The notes: generated from the sequence alone by a model not told the origin. Numbered from the stretch's first letter, positions 18,598 through 28,635 are shown. The stretch is 64,000 nucleotides of DNA from Oscillospiraceae bacterium (GCA_015067835.1 SVLS01000005.1:1-64000), one strand, 5' to 3'. Translations and numbers: made by a program.

Positions 18598-19971
18598 ATG
18601 CTTGAAATTTCCAATAAAACCAATCTGTTGGAGCAAAAATCCTATAAGTATTCCTTGCAGGATGTGGAAGAGCCGAATTTGCACCGGGACATCTATGCTT
18701 ACGGCAGTGCGCCGAAGGTATCCTTCAACCACCGCCGTGTTCCAATGAATATGCCGGAGGAGATTTGGATTACAGATACCTCCCTGCGGGATGGGCAGCA
18801 ATCTGTTGAACCTTATACGGTGGAGCAGATTGTCAATATTTATAAGCTGCTTTCCAAGCTGGGCGGTCCTTACGGCATCATCCGCCAGACGGAATTCTTT
18901 ATTTACAGCAAAAAAGACCGTCAGGCAGTTGAAAAATGTATGGAGCTGGGATTGCGCTTCCCGGAAATCACCAGCTGGATTCGTGCCAGCAAGGAGGATT
19001 TCCGCCTGGTACGGGATCTGGGCATTAAGGAAACCGGTATTTTGGTCAGCTGCAGCGATTACCACATTTTCAAGAAGATGAAAATGACCCGCAGCCAAGT
19101 GCTGGATCATTATCTGGGCACGATTAAGGACGCATTTGAAGCAGGCGTTGTACCCCGGTGCCATCTGGAGGATATTACCCGTGCAGATTTTTACGGCTTC
19201 GTAGTACCCTTTGTCAACGAGCTGCAGAATCTTTCCAAGGAAGCTGGAATCCCGGTGAAAATCCGTGCCTGCGATACGATGGGATACGGCGTTCCCTATA
19301 CAGAAGCGGCAATGCCCAGAAGTGTGGCCGGTATTATTTACGGACTTCAGCACTACTCCGATGTTCCCAGCGAATGCTTGGAATGGCACGGCCACAATGA
19401 TTTTTATAAGGCAGTTACCAATGCCTCCACAGCCTGGCTCTATGGCGCCAGCGCAGTCAACTGCTCCTTGCTGGGCATTGGCGAGCGTACCGGCAATATT
19501 CCGCTGGAGGCAATGGTCTTCGAATATGCTTCCTTGCGCGGTGCAATGGACGGTATGGATCCGACGGTGATTACGGAGATTGCAGAGTACTTCCAAAAGG
19601 ACATCGGCTACGATATTCCGGTGATGACTCCCTTTGTGGGGCGTAATTTCAACTCCACCCGGGCGGGCATCCACGCAGACGGATTGCTGAAGGATGCAGA
19701 AATTTATACTATTTTTGATACGGAAAAGCTGCTCAACCGTAAGGCTACGGTGGAAATCAGCAAGACCTCCGGTCTGGCCGGCATTGCTTACTGGATTAAC
19801 TGCAACTATCATTTAAGCGGAGAACAGGAAATTTCCAAGAAAGATCCGCTGGTGATCGCGCTGAAGGCTTGGATTGACGAGCAGTATGAGCAGGAGCGGC
19901 AAACAATGATGTCCAGCAAGGAAATGGAAGAGAAGATTGAACAGCTTGCTCCGGGCAGATTCTCAATATAA
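18598..19971 (+). CDS. HMGL-like acyl transferase (IPMS/homocitrate-synthase family; candidate Re-citrate synthase)
   Basis: EIWITDTSLRDGQQSVEPYTVEQIV, LEWHGHNDFYKAVTN; co-oriented with aconitase and isocitrate dehydrogenase. Confidence 0.85.
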   Translation: MLEISNKTNLLEQKSYKYSLQDVEEPNLHRDIYAYGSAPKVSFNHRRVPMNMPEEIWITDTSLRDGQQSVEPYTVEQIVNIYKLLSKLGGPYGIIRQTEFFIYSKKDRQAVEKCMELGLRFPEITSWIRASKEDFRLVRDLGIKETGILVSCSDYHIFKKMKMTRSQVLDHYLGTIKDAFEAGVVPRCHLEDITRADFYGFVVPFVNELQNLSKEAGIPVKIRACDTMGYGVPYTEAAMPRSVAGIIYGLQHYSDVPSECLEWHGHNDFYKAVTNASTAWLYGASAVNCSLLGIGERTGNIPLEAMVFEYASLRGAMDGMDPTVITEIAEYFQKDIGYDIPVMTPFVGRNFNSTRAGIHADGLLKDAEIYTIFDTEKLLNRKATVEISKTSGLAGIAYWINCNYHLSGEQEISKKDPLVIALKAWIDEQYEQERQTMMSSKEMEEKIEQLAPGRFSI

Positions 19972-19987
19972 TCAGGAGGGAAAGAAG

Positions 19988-20638
19988 ATGGAATTCAAAT
20001 CAATCTCCCTGGCATCTCAGGTTTTTGAAAAACTGGAAGAAAATATTATCACCGGTGTTTATCCCCGGGGCGAAATTCTCACAGAAATGAAATTGGTGGA
20101 GCAGCTGGGTGTCAGCCGCACACCCATTCGGGAAGCACTGCGGCGACTGGAACAGGAACACCTGATTCGGGAGTGCGGCAGAGGCGCTGTGGTTTTGGGA
20201 ATTACTGCGCAGGATGTGATAGACATTATGGAGGTCCGTCAGCAGCTGGAGGGCTCAGCGACCTATTATGCAACCAAGAATGCCACGGCGGAAGATCTGG
20301 ATAAGCTGCGCCATATTACGGAGCTGCAGGAATTTTACTATACCAGGCAGAACGCAGAAAAGCTGCGGGAAATGGATGACCAGTTCCACGAGACCATTTA
20401 TATGCTCGCCGGGCGGCCTATCATTCAGGACATTCTTATCAGTATGCATCGCAAATCTCAGCGTTATCGCCGCATTTCCATTTCCAGTGGAGACCGGCTG
20501 AGCAAGGTGGTGGAAGAACATCGGAAAATCTATGAGGCGATGTTCCAAAAAGACCCGGATCTGGCAAAAAAGCGGATGAACAAGCACATTGCAGCAGCCA
20601 GACAAAATATGATAGAGAGGTGCCAGGATAATGGGTAA
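19988..20638 (+). CDS. GntR family (FCD-type) transcriptional regulator
   Basis: N-terminal wHTH (GEILTEMKLVEQLGVSRTPIREALRRLEQEHLI), FCD-like C-terminus. Confidence 0.9.
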   Translation: MEFKSISLASQVFEKLEENIITGVYPRGEILTEMKLVEQLGVSRTPIREALRRLEQEHLIRECGRGAVVLGITAQDVIDIMEVRQQLEGSATYYATKNATAEDLDKLRHITELQEFYYTRQNAEKLREMDDQFHETIYMLAGRPIIQDILISMHRKSQRYRRISISSGDRLSKVVEEHRKIYEAMFQKDPDLAKKRMNKHIAAARQNMIERCQDNG

Positions 20639-22556
20639 AACGATTGCGCAGAAGATTATTGCAGCACATTTGCTGTCCGGAGAAATGACCGCCGGCAGTG
20701 AGGTTGCATTGCGAATTGACCAGACCCTGACCCAGGATGCGACTGGCACAATGGCGTATCTGGCCTTGGAGGGAATGAACATTCCCCGGGTAAAAACAGA
20801 GCTGAGTATTGCCTACGTAGACCATAATACGCTGCAATGCGGCTTTGAAAATGCGGATGACCATCAGTATTTGCAGACGGTTGCTGCCAAATATGGTGTG
20901 CGCTTTTCGAGACCCGGCAACGGAATCTGTCATCAGGTGCATCTGGAACGGTTTGGAAAGCCTGGAAAGACCCTCATCGGTTCTGACAGCCACACACCCA
21001 CAGCCGGCGGCTTGGGTATGCTTGCCTTTGGCGCAGGCGGTATGGATGTGGCAGCGGCAATGGGCGGCGGTGCGTATTACATCACAATGCCGAAAATGTT
21101 CCGCGTCAACCTGACCGGTGCTTTGCGTCCCGGTGTCACCGCCAAGGATATCAGCCTTGAGATTCTGAGAATCCTCAGCGTCAAGGGCGGTGTTGGTGCC
21201 ATTATCGAATGGGGCGGTGAAGGCGTGGCAACCCTTTCTGTTCCGGAACGGGCGACCATTACCAATATGGGCGCAGAGCTGGGCGCAACCACTTCGGTTT
21301 TCCCGGCAGATGAGGTCACAAAAGCCTTTTTGAAAGCTCAGGGAAGAGAAGAAGACTATACTCCTGTATTCCCGGATGAGGATGCGGCGTATGACCGCAT
21401 CATCGAAATCAATCTTTCTGAGCTGACACCCCGGATCGCCTGCCCCCACAGCCCGGACAATGTAAAAAATGTGTCGGATTTGGCGGCAGTTCCGGTCAAT
21501 CAGGTGTGTATTGGCTCCTGTACCAATTCCTCCCTTGCGGATTTGCTGAAGGTTGCCGCTATTTTGAAAGGTAAGAGGATTGCCCCATCTGTCAGTCTTT
21601 CCATCTCTCCGGGCTCCCGTCAGGTGCTGTCTATGCTGGCAAAGTGCGGTGCGTTGGAGGATATTTTGGCCAGCGGTGCCCGATTACTGGAATGTGCCTG
21701 CGGCCCGTGCATCGGAATGGGCTTCTCGCCCAACTCCGGCGGTGTCAGCCTGCGTACCTTTAACCGCAATTTCCTGGGGCGTTCCGGTACACGGGACGGT
21801 CAGGTTTATCTGGTTTCCCCTGAAACGGCGGCAGCATCTGCATTGAGCGGATACATTACAGATCCCATGACGCTGGATGTATTACCGGAAATTACAATGC
21901 CGGATTGCTTCAGCATTGACGATTCCGGTGTTTTGATGCCCTTGGATGAAGAAGCGGCAAAGTCAGCCGAAGTGCTGCGCGGTCCCAATATCAAGGAGTT
22001 CCCGGTTGGAAAAGCACTGGAGGACGGCTTTGACGGAACGGTGGTTCTGAAGGTGGGCGACAATATCACCACAGACCATATTATGCCTGCCGGCGCAAAG
22101 ATTTTGCCCTATCGCTCCAACATTCCTTATTTGTCAAAATTCTGTTTTGAGGTTTGTGACCCGGAGTTTGCACAGCGGGCAAAGGAAACCCCCAACGGAA
22201 TCGTCTTGGGCGGTGAAAACTACGGTCAAGGCTCATCCCGGGAGCATGCGGCGCTGGTGCCGATGTACCTGGGTGTACGGTGTGTCATTGCAAAAAGCTT
22301 TGCCCGTATCCACGTGGCAAATCTCATCAATGCTGGTATTCTGCCTCTGACACTGCAAGACCCGGCAGATTATGATCTGCTTGCTCAGGGTGGCCGGATT
22401 TCCCTCGCCCAAATTCACGAGGGAATGAAAAACGGCAGCCTGACAGCCAAGGCAGGGGAGAAGGAAATCAAACTTTGCTGCCAGCTTACAGACCGTCAGC
22501 AGAGCATTTTGCTGGCCGGCGGACTACTGAATTACATTGGGGAGGGCGGATTATGA
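20631..22556 (+). CDS. Aconitate hydratase
   Basis: DQTLTQDATGTMAYLALE, GSDSHTPTAGGLGMLAFGAGGMDVA, CIGSCTNSS, GGENYGQGSSREHAALVP motifs. Confidence 0.93.
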   Translation: MGKTIAQKIIAAHLLSGEMTAGSEVALRIDQTLTQDATGTMAYLALEGMNIPRVKTELSIAYVDHNTLQCGFENADDHQYLQTVAAKYGVRFSRPGNGICHQVHLERFGKPGKTLIGSDSHTPTAGGLGMLAFGAGGMDVAAAMGGGAYYITMPKMFRVNLTGALRPGVTAKDISLEILRILSVKGGVGAIIEWGGEGVATLSVPERATITNMGAELGATTSVFPADEVTKAFLKAQGREEDYTPVFPDEDAAYDRIIEINLSELTPRIACPHSPDNVKNVSDLAAVPVNQVCIGSCTNSSLADLLKVAAILKGKRIAPSVSLSISPGSRQVLSMLAKCGALEDILASGARLLECACGPCIGMGFSPNSGGVSLRTFNRNFLGRSGTRDGQVYLVSPETAAASALSGYITDPMTLDVLPEITMPDCFSIDDSGVLMPLDEEAAKSAEVLRGPNIKEFPVGKALEDGFDGTVVLKVGDNITTDHIMPAGAKILPYRSNIPYLSKFCFEVCDPEFAQRAKETPNGIVLGGENYGQGSSREHAALVPMYLGVRCVIAKSFARIHVANLINAGILPLTLQDPADYDLLAQGGRISLAQIHEGMKNGSLTAKAGEKEIKLCCQLTDRQQSILLAGGLLNYIGEGGL

Positions 22557-23665
22557 GTACAGTTGCACAGGCCTGTGAGGCCTTTCGGATTCTGCTGGAG
22601 GAACAGCAGGCGCGGATTGCGGCAGCCAACTGCGAAAAAACTGATTTTTCTAAAAAAGAAGTGGTGACCGTTGGCATTATTGATGGCGACGGCATCGGTC
22701 CGCTGATTATGTCCCGCGCGGTTCAGGTCCTTAATATGCTGCTGGAGAAGGAAATCAAATCCGGAAGCATTGTTCTGAAGAAAATTGAAGGTCTGACCAT
22801 TGAAAACCGCATTGCCCTCGGCAAGCCGGTGCCGGAGGATGTTCTGGCAGAAATCAAGACCTGCGATGTGCTGCTGAAGGGTCCTACCACGACACCCATG
22901 GGCGGCACAATGGAAAGCGCCAATGTGACATTGCGCCGGGAGCTGGACTTGTACGCCAATGTACGTCCGGTCTCCATTCCTGAGGAGGGAATTGATTGGG
23001 TTTTCTACCGTGAAAACACGGAAGGGGAGTATGTTCTGGGCAGCCGGGGAATTGATTTGCCCGGTATGGCGGTGGATTTCAAGGTGACAACGGACTTTGG
23101 CACCCGCCGCATCGCCAAGGCAGCGTTCGACTATGCGAAGAATAACGGCAAGTCCCGGGTCAGCGTTGTTACCAAGGCCAATATTATGAAAAAGACGGAC
23201 GGAAAGTTTACGGAAATCTGCCATCAGGTGGCGCAGGATTATCCGGACATTTCCGTGGATGACTGGTACATTGATATTATGACCGCGAATTTGGTCAATC
23301 CGGCTATCCGCAGCGGCTTCCAGGTGGTGGTTTTGCCCAACCTCTACGGCGACATCATCACCGATGAAGCAGCACAGCTGCAAGGCGGTGTCGGCAGTGC
23401 CGGCAGTGCAAATCTGGGAGACCGGTATGCAATGTTTGAGGCAATTCACGGCTCAGCACCCCGGATGCTGGCAGAAGGCTTACAGGATTATGTAAACCCA
23501 GCAAGCATTTTGCGCGCCACAGTGATGCTTCTGCGGCATATCTGCCGGCAGGATGCAGCACAGCGTCTGGAGCAAGCGATGAACCGTTGTGATGTTACCG
23601 TGACAGGTGATGCCTCCGGCGCTACCTGCGATGCTTATATGCAGGCGCTGGTTCAGTTATTATAA
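22553..23665 (+). CDS. Isocitrate/isopropylmalate-family dehydrogenase (probably isocitrate dehydrogenase)
   Basis: GDGIGPLIM, MESANVTLRRELDLYANVRP, NLYGDIITDEAAQLQGGVGSAGSANLGD; 4-bp ATGA overlap with aconitase. Confidence 0.88.
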   Translation: MSTVAQACEAFRILLEEQQARIAAANCEKTDFSKKEVVTVGIIDGDGIGPLIMSRAVQVLNMLLEKEIKSGSIVLKKIEGLTIENRIALGKPVPEDVLAEIKTCDVLLKGPTTTPMGGTMESANVTLRRELDLYANVRPVSIPEEGIDWVFYRENTEGEYVLGSRGIDLPGMAVDFKVTTDFGTRRIAKAAFDYAKNNGKSRVSVVTKANIMKKTDGKFTEICHQVAQDYPDISVDDWYIDIMTANLVNPAIRSGFQVVVLPNLYGDIITDEAAQLQGGVGSAGSANLGDRYAMFEAIHGSAPRMLAEGLQDYVNPASILRATVMLLRHICRQDAAQRLEQAMNRCDVTVTGDASGATCDAYMQALVQLL

Positions 23666-23670
23666 AAGAA

Positions 23671-23700
23671 AACCGCCAAATTCTTCGGAATTTGGCGGTT
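23671..23700. terminator. Bidirectional terminator
   Basis: AACCGCCAAATTC ttcg GAATTTGGCGGTT. Confidence 0.85.
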
Positions 23701-24206
23701 TATATCTTCTTGTCGTAGGCCAGGCGCAGACCGCCGCCCTGAATCACCGTGCCGCAATAGGCAAAGCCGGCTTTTTCCACCACATGCTGCATCCGTGCGT
23801 TTGGTTCGGCTGTATCAATCCGCAGGACAAAGCGGTTTCGCTTTTTTGCGAATTCTTCTACCAGAGAAAACAGCTTGCCGGTCAGTCCCTTCCCGCGAAA
23901 TTCCGGGCTGATGGCGACCCGATGCAGTACCACATAGGGTTCATCATACCGCCAGGCACCTTTAATTTCCGGATAAGAGGGGTCGCCCTCAAGTCCCAGA
24001 TAACAATAAGCGGCAATGATACCGTCTGCCTTCAGCACAAAGCCAAAGCCGGAGGAAATATCCCGGGCAACAACATCGGCATCGGGGAAGTTATCCGGCC
24101 ATTGCACAAAGCCCTGCTGACGCTGAAAATCCCGGCCGGATTGCAAAATCTGCATACAGCGGGGGAAATCCTCCTGCTGTGCCGGCGTTAGTTCATAAAA
24201 AGCCAC
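23700..24206 (-). CDS. GNAT family N-acetyltransferase
   Basis: VALHRVAISPEFRGKGLTGKLF acetyl-CoA-binding pattern; GTG start abutting the upstream stop codon. Confidence 0.8.
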   Translation of the reverse strand: MAFYELTPAQQEDFPRCMQILQSGRDFQRQQGFVQWPDNFPDADVVARDISSGFGFVLKADGIIAAYCYLGLEGDPSYPEIKGAWRYDEPYVVLHRVAISPEFRGKGLTGKLFSLVEEFAKKRNRFVLRIDTAEPNARMQHVVEKAGFAYCGTVIQGGGLRLAYDKKI

Positions 24207-24434
24207 TCAGTTGTCCTCCAACTCATCCAGAGCATCTTCAAGCTCATCCAGAGCATCTTCAAGCTCATCCAGAGCATCCTCAAGATCTTCATGCTCATCG
24301 GCCCAATCGTCGTAAAGCTCGCTGTCCTCATCCGGTTCAGCAGCATTTAACTGCTCCAGCTGCGCCCGAAGGAGATCTCTTTGCTTCAGCAGCTCAGCCT
24401 TATCTGCACCGGGCTGAAAATCAATGATTGCCAT
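24207..24434 (-). CDS. Small acidic heptad-repeat protein
   Basis: 75 aa ending in (DELEDAL)n; RBS-like AGGAGAG upstream; abuts the GNAT gene. Confidence 0.65.
   Translation of the reverse strand: MAIIDFQPGADKAELLKQRDLLRAQLEQLNAAEPDEDSELYDDWADEHEDLEDALDELEDALDELEDALDELEDN
24227..24285. repeat. 21-bp tandem repeat within the acidic protein gene
   Basis: ctcatccagagcatcttcaag repeated about three times. Confidence 0.8.
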
Positions 24435-24551
24435 CGCTTCTCTCCTTTGAAGATTTTTTTCATTATATCATTGATAGACAGGCAATACAAGATGGATTTT
24501 CTGAAGGGAATGCGCTATAATAGAAGTATCAAGGGGAAAAGAGGTTGATTT

Positions 24552-25730
24552 ATGAATTATCGCAAGGATAAATACGGCAATGATTTGTCGGTGCTGGGCT
24601 TTGGCTGTATGCGCTTTCCACGGAAGAACGGAAGAATTGATATGGAGGAGACCGAACGGGAAATTCTCTGCGCCATTGAAAACGGTGTCAATTATTTCGA
24701 TACAGCGTACATATATCCCGGCAGCGAGGCTGCCTTGGGCGAAATCCTAAGCAAAAATCAAGTGCGTCAAAAGGTGTATATTGCCACGAAGCTGCCCCAC
24801 TATCTTATCAAATCCAAAGATGGAATGGAGCGGGTTTTCAAGGAGCATTTGAAGCGCCTAAAGACAGATTATATCGACTACTATCTGATGCATATGCTGA
24901 CGGATGTGCAAACCTGGGACCGGCTGAAGCAGATGGGCATTCTGGACTTTCTGGAGGAAAAGAAAAAGTCCGGCGCCATTCGTCAAATCGGCTTTTCCTA
25001 CCACGGAAATACGGAAAAATTCTGCCAGCTGGTGGACGCTTACGATTGGGATTTTTGTCAGATTCAGTATAATTATATGGATGAGCATTCCCAGGCCGGT
25101 CGAAAGGGGTTGCATTATGCTGCTGAGAAGGGACTTCCGGTGGTGATTATGGAGCCTCTGCGCGGCGGAAAGCTGGCAGCCAAGCTGCCACCCAAGGCGT
25201 TGGAGGAATTTAAGGCTTATCCCGTTCAGCATACGCCGGCGCAATGGGCATTTCGCTGGCTGTGGGATCAGCCGGAGGTGACCTGCGTCCTTTCCGGAAT
25301 GAATTCTATGGAAATGCTGCTGGACAATATCCAAACAGCTTCCACCACCCAGGCCGGTGAAATGGGGCAGAAGGAGCAGGAAATGCTTTCCCGGGTGCTG
25401 GCGGCCATCAACGAGAAGATGAAGGTGGGCTGCACCGGCTGCGGCTATTGTATGCCCTGTCCCAAGGGCGTGGATATTCCCGGCACCTTTGCCGCCTATA
25501 ATCTGCGGTATTCGGAGGGAAAATTCAGCGGGTTGAAGCAGCACTTTATGTGCACAGCTGCCCGGGGGAAATCAGCAGCGGCCTATCAGTGTATTGGCTG
25601 CGGCAAATGCGAAAATCACTGCCCGCAGCACATTTCCGTGCGGCAGGAGCTGAAAAAAGCGTCTAAGGAGCTGGAAGGTCCGCTGTACCGCACCGCTAGA
25701 AAGTTTGTGGAAATATTCAAGCTTTACTAA
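24552..25730 (+). CDS. Aldo/keto reductase with C-terminal 2x[4Fe-4S] ferredoxin-like domain
   Basis: AKR motifs (NYFDTAYIYPGSE); CTGCGYCMPCPKGVDIP and CIGCGKCENHCPQ. Confidence 0.9.
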   Translation: MNYRKDKYGNDLSVLGFGCMRFPRKNGRIDMEETEREILCAIENGVNYFDTAYIYPGSEAALGEILSKNQVRQKVYIATKLPHYLIKSKDGMERVFKEHLKRLKTDYIDYYLMHMLTDVQTWDRLKQMGILDFLEEKKKSGAIRQIGFSYHGNTEKFCQLVDAYDWDFCQIQYNYMDEHSQAGRKGLHYAAEKGLPVVIMEPLRGGKLAAKLPPKALEEFKAYPVQHTPAQWAFRWLWDQPEVTCVLSGMNSMEMLLDNIQTASTTQAGEMGQKEQEMLSRVLAAINEKMKVGCTGCGYCMPCPKGVDIPGTFAAYNLRYSEGKFSGLKQHFMCTAARGKSAAAYQCIGCGKCENHCPQHISVRQELKKASKELEGPLYRTARKFVEIFKLY

Positions 25731-25750
25731 ACAGTCTGAGACAGTTTCCG

Positions 25751-25779
25751 TTGACTTTTTGAAGCTGAAAAGCTATAAT
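25751..25779 (+). promoter_or_regulatory. Predicted sigma-A promoter of the zinc-ribbon gene
   Basis: TTGACT, 17 bp, TATAAT. Confidence 0.65.
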
Positions 25780-25810
25780 CTATTTGAAGAGAGAAAAAGG
25801 AGGATTTACA

Positions 25811-26401
25811 ATGCTTTATTGTTCACAATGCGGTTTCAAAGTAGAGGAAAACGCAAAGTTTTGCGCCCAATGCGGTAATAAGCTGGCACCGGTACAGCAA
25901 TCCCAGCCCGAACCCCAGCCTCAACCGGCACCCCAGCCTCAGCCTCAGCAGCAATCCCTGCAGCAGGTAACGACCAACAATGCAGTTCAATGGGATAAGA
26001 AGTTCGAGCGAGTGACCCTGCGTTACCGCTGTCCTCACGGTCATGTATTTGATGCGTATATGGAGCGGGATACCTGCGAAGAATGCGGTGCACCCTTGGA
26101 AAAGGGTGGCGTTATCCAGATGTACCGTATGGGCAACTATATGGGTATGGCAGTCGGAATGGGCATTTATATCGACGGAGAGCCCTACGGCCATATCAGC
26201 AATCGGGAGAGTCTGCGGATTCGTGTGCCCTATGGCACGCACCTCGTCCATGTTACCCATACCACAACCCGTGCCTGTAACGACCCGATGCTGACGGTTA
26301 CACCGGAGAACCCCTATGTTTGGTGCAAGGCTTCCTTTACCAAGATGGGCTTCAAGATTGAGGTTTTGCCGGCTTCACCGGAGTCAATGCCTCTGGAATA
26401 A
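25811..26401 (+). CDS. Zinc-ribbon domain protein with Pro/Gln-rich linker
   Basis: CSQCGFKVEENAKFCAQCG; QPEPQPQPAPQPQPQQQS. Confidence 0.8.
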   Translation: MLYCSQCGFKVEENAKFCAQCGNKLAPVQQSQPEPQPQPAPQPQPQQQSLQQVTTNNAVQWDKKFERVTLRYRCPHGHVFDAYMERDTCEECGAPLEKGGVIQMYRMGNYMGMAVGMGIYIDGEPYGHISNRESLRIRVPYGTHLVHVTHTTTRACNDPMLTVTPENPYVWCKASFTKMGFKIEVLPASPESMPLE

Positions 26402-26476
26402 GAATTACATAATAGAAACCGCCGGAAATACATCAGGTATCTCCGGCGCTTTTTTGCCTTAAAACGGAAAAATCCC

Positions 26477-26505
26477 TTGACTGTATGGGCAAAATCCTCT
26501 ATAAT
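26477..26505 (+). promoter_or_regulatory. Predicted sigma-A promoter of greA-lysS
   Basis: TTGACT, 17 bp, TATAAT. Confidence 0.7.
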
Positions 26506-26548
26506 GTAGGGAGCTATGGGAATTTATTGCTAAGAAAGGATTTTGAAT

Positions 26549-27028
26549 ATGGCAAAGGAATATAAAATTACCAGCCTGCGGCTGCAGGATTTGGAAAAGG
26601 AATTGAATTATTTGAAGACCACCCGGGAGCGTGAAATCGCCGCAATGATTGCAGAAGCACGCTCCTATGGCGACTTGTCCGAAAACTCCGAGTACGATGC
26701 TGCGAAGAATGAACAGGCAAAGCTTTATGGCCGTATTGCTGAGATTGAGGATGTTCTGTCCCACGCTGTTATTATCGAAGATGAAAACGAGCTTAACGGC
26801 CGTGTAGGCTTGGGCTGCACCATCGTGGTGGAAGATCTCAAGACAAAAAAGCGGACTACCTACTCCATCACAGGCTCTCAGGAGGCCAATCCGATGGAAT
26901 TCAAGCTATCCGATGATTCTCCTTTCGGCCGTGCAGTGGTCGGCAAGTCTGCTGGCGATACCTTTACAGTCAATGCTCCTTCCGGCTCTTACGATATGAA
27001 GGTGATTGACGTCTCTCGCGAGGGCTAA
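26549..27028 (+). CDS. greA: Transcription elongation factor GreA
   Basis: EIAAMIAEARSYGDLSENSEYDAAKNEQ signature; SPFGRAVVGKSAGDTF. Confidence 0.93.
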   Translation: MAKEYKITSLRLQDLEKELNYLKTTREREIAAMIAEARSYGDLSENSEYDAAKNEQAKLYGRIAEIEDVLSHAVIIEDENELNGRVGLGCTIVVEDLKTKKRTTYSITGSQEANPMEFKLSDDSPFGRAVVGKSAGDTFTVNAPSGSYDMKVIDVSREG

Positions 27029-27031
27029 GAA

Positions 27032-28525
27032 ATGGCAAAGTTTGTACCGCAGGCTGAATTGCCTGTGTCTGAGCAGGCGCAAATTCGCCGGGAAAAGCTG
27101 GCGGCTTTGCAGGCAGAGGGTCGCGACCCCTTTGTGCAGACCAAGTTTGATTTCGACAGTGATTCTGCCGCCATCAAGGAAAAATTTGAAGCGATGGAGG
27201 GCAAGCTGGTTCGCTTGGCCGGCCGTTTGATGAGCAAGCGGGGAATGGGCAAGGTTTCGTTCTGTGACCTGCAGGATGCCACCGGCCGTATCCAGCTGTT
27301 CGTCAAGATTGACGAGCTGGGGGAGGAGGAGTTTTCCTACTTCCGCAAGTACGACATCGGTGACATTATCGGCGTAGAAGGCGAAGTGTTTAAGACCAAG
27401 ACAGAAGAAATTTCTGTGCGCGCGAAGTCCGTCACTCTGCTTTCCAAGTCTCTGCTGCCGTTGCCGGAGAAGTTCCACGGTCTGACCGATAAGGAAATCC
27501 GTTTCCGTCAGCGCTATGTGGATTTGATGGTAAATCCCGAAGTGAAGCAGAACTTTGTCATTCGCTCCAAGTTCATCAAGTTTATGCGCAACTACCTGGA
27601 CGAGCGCAATTATATTGAGGTAGAGACCCCGGTGCTCAATACCATCGCCGGCGGCGCCTCTGCCCGCCCGTTTATCACCCATCACAACACCCTGGACATT
27701 GATATGTATATGCGTATCGCTACGGAGCTGCCCCTGAAGCGGCTGATTATCGGCGGTATGGATCGGGTGTACGAAATCGGTCGTATTTTCCGCAATGAGG
27801 GAATGGACCCCAAGCACAATCCGGAATTTACCTCGGTGGAGCTGTACCAGGCTTATGCAGATTTCCACGATATGATGGATATTTGCGAGGGCATCATTTC
27901 CGGCGCGGCAAAGGAAATCCTGGGCACTTATGAAGTGGAATGGATGGGAGAAAAGGTCAATCTGGCTCCCGGCTGGCGGCGTATGACGATGGTGGAGGCA
28001 GTCAAGGAGTATGTGGGCATCGACTTTGGTGCCATTACAGACGATGCCGAGGCTGTTGCTGCTGCAAAGGCAAAGGGTGTTGAACTGGCAGATGCAGCAG
28101 AAAAGACCTGGGGCAACGCCCTGTATGCTTGTTTCGACCAGAAGGTGGAGGAGCATTTGATTCAGCCCACCTTTATCACGATGTACCCGGTGGAGGTTTC
28201 TCCGCTGACCAAGCGCAGTCCGGAAGATCCCAGACTTACTGAGCGTTTTGAGGCGTTTATTTGCCACAGCGAGATGGGCAATGCCTATTCGGAGCTGAAT
28301 GACCCCATTGATCAGCGCGGTCGCTTCATGAAGCAGGTAGAGCAGAGAGAGCGAGGCGACGACGAGACAGAGATGCTGGACGAGGACTTCCTCAATGCGA
28401 TGGAGTATGGTATGCCGCCCACAGGCGGTATGGGTATCGGCATTGACCGGTGCGTCATGCTGCTTACCGGCGCGGATTCCATCCGCGAGGTTATCCTGTT
28501 CCCCACGATGAAGCCGTTAGACTAA
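27032..28525 (+). CDS. lysS: Lysine--tRNA ligase
   Basis: Class II aaRS motifs; RNEGMDPKHNPEFTSVELYQAYADF; GGMGIGIDRCVMLLT. Confidence 0.96.
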   Translation: MAKFVPQAELPVSEQAQIRREKLAALQAEGRDPFVQTKFDFDSDSAAIKEKFEAMEGKLVRLAGRLMSKRGMGKVSFCDLQDATGRIQLFVKIDELGEEEFSYFRKYDIGDIIGVEGEVFKTKTEEISVRAKSVTLLSKSLLPLPEKFHGLTDKEIRFRQRYVDLMVNPEVKQNFVIRSKFIKFMRNYLDERNYIEVETPVLNTIAGGASARPFITHHNTLDIDMYMRIATELPLKRLIIGGMDRVYEIGRIFRNEGMDPKHNPEFTSVELYQAYADFHDMMDICEGIISGAAKEILGTYEVEWMGEKVNLAPGWRRMTMVEAVKEYVGIDFGAITDDAEAVAAAKAKGVELADAAEKTWGNALYACFDQKVEEHLIQPTFITMYPVEVSPLTKRSPEDPRLTERFEAFICHSEMGNAYSELNDPIDQRGRFMKQVEQRERGDDETEMLDEDFLNAMEYGMPPTGGMGIGIDRCVMLLTGADSIREVILFPTMKPLD

Positions 28526-28537
28526 TAAACTTAACAC

Positions 28538-28570
28538 CCTATGACCGCAAAAAGTTATAGGGTGTTTTTT
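28538..28570 (+). terminator. lysS terminator (copy 1)
   Basis: ACACCCTATgaccgcaaaaagttATAGGGTGT plus T-run. Confidence 0.75.
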
Positions 28571-28635
28571 GTGGTCTGTCACTTGAAAGTAGCACAGTGT
28601 TGTGCTAAAATAAAAGAAAAAGGAAATGTGATGCC

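Noticed and set aside
24227-24285. Possible CRISPR-like repeat
   Set aside because: The 21-bp repeats are contiguous, in frame in a coding sequence and lack unique spacers.
25811-26401. Pro/Gln repeat in the zinc-ribbon protein as a novel element
   Set aside because: Simple low-complexity linker between a zinc ribbon and a C-terminal domain; common in Clostridia.
26906-28267. 453-aa minus-strand ORF
   Set aside because: Antisense to lysS; no independent evidence.
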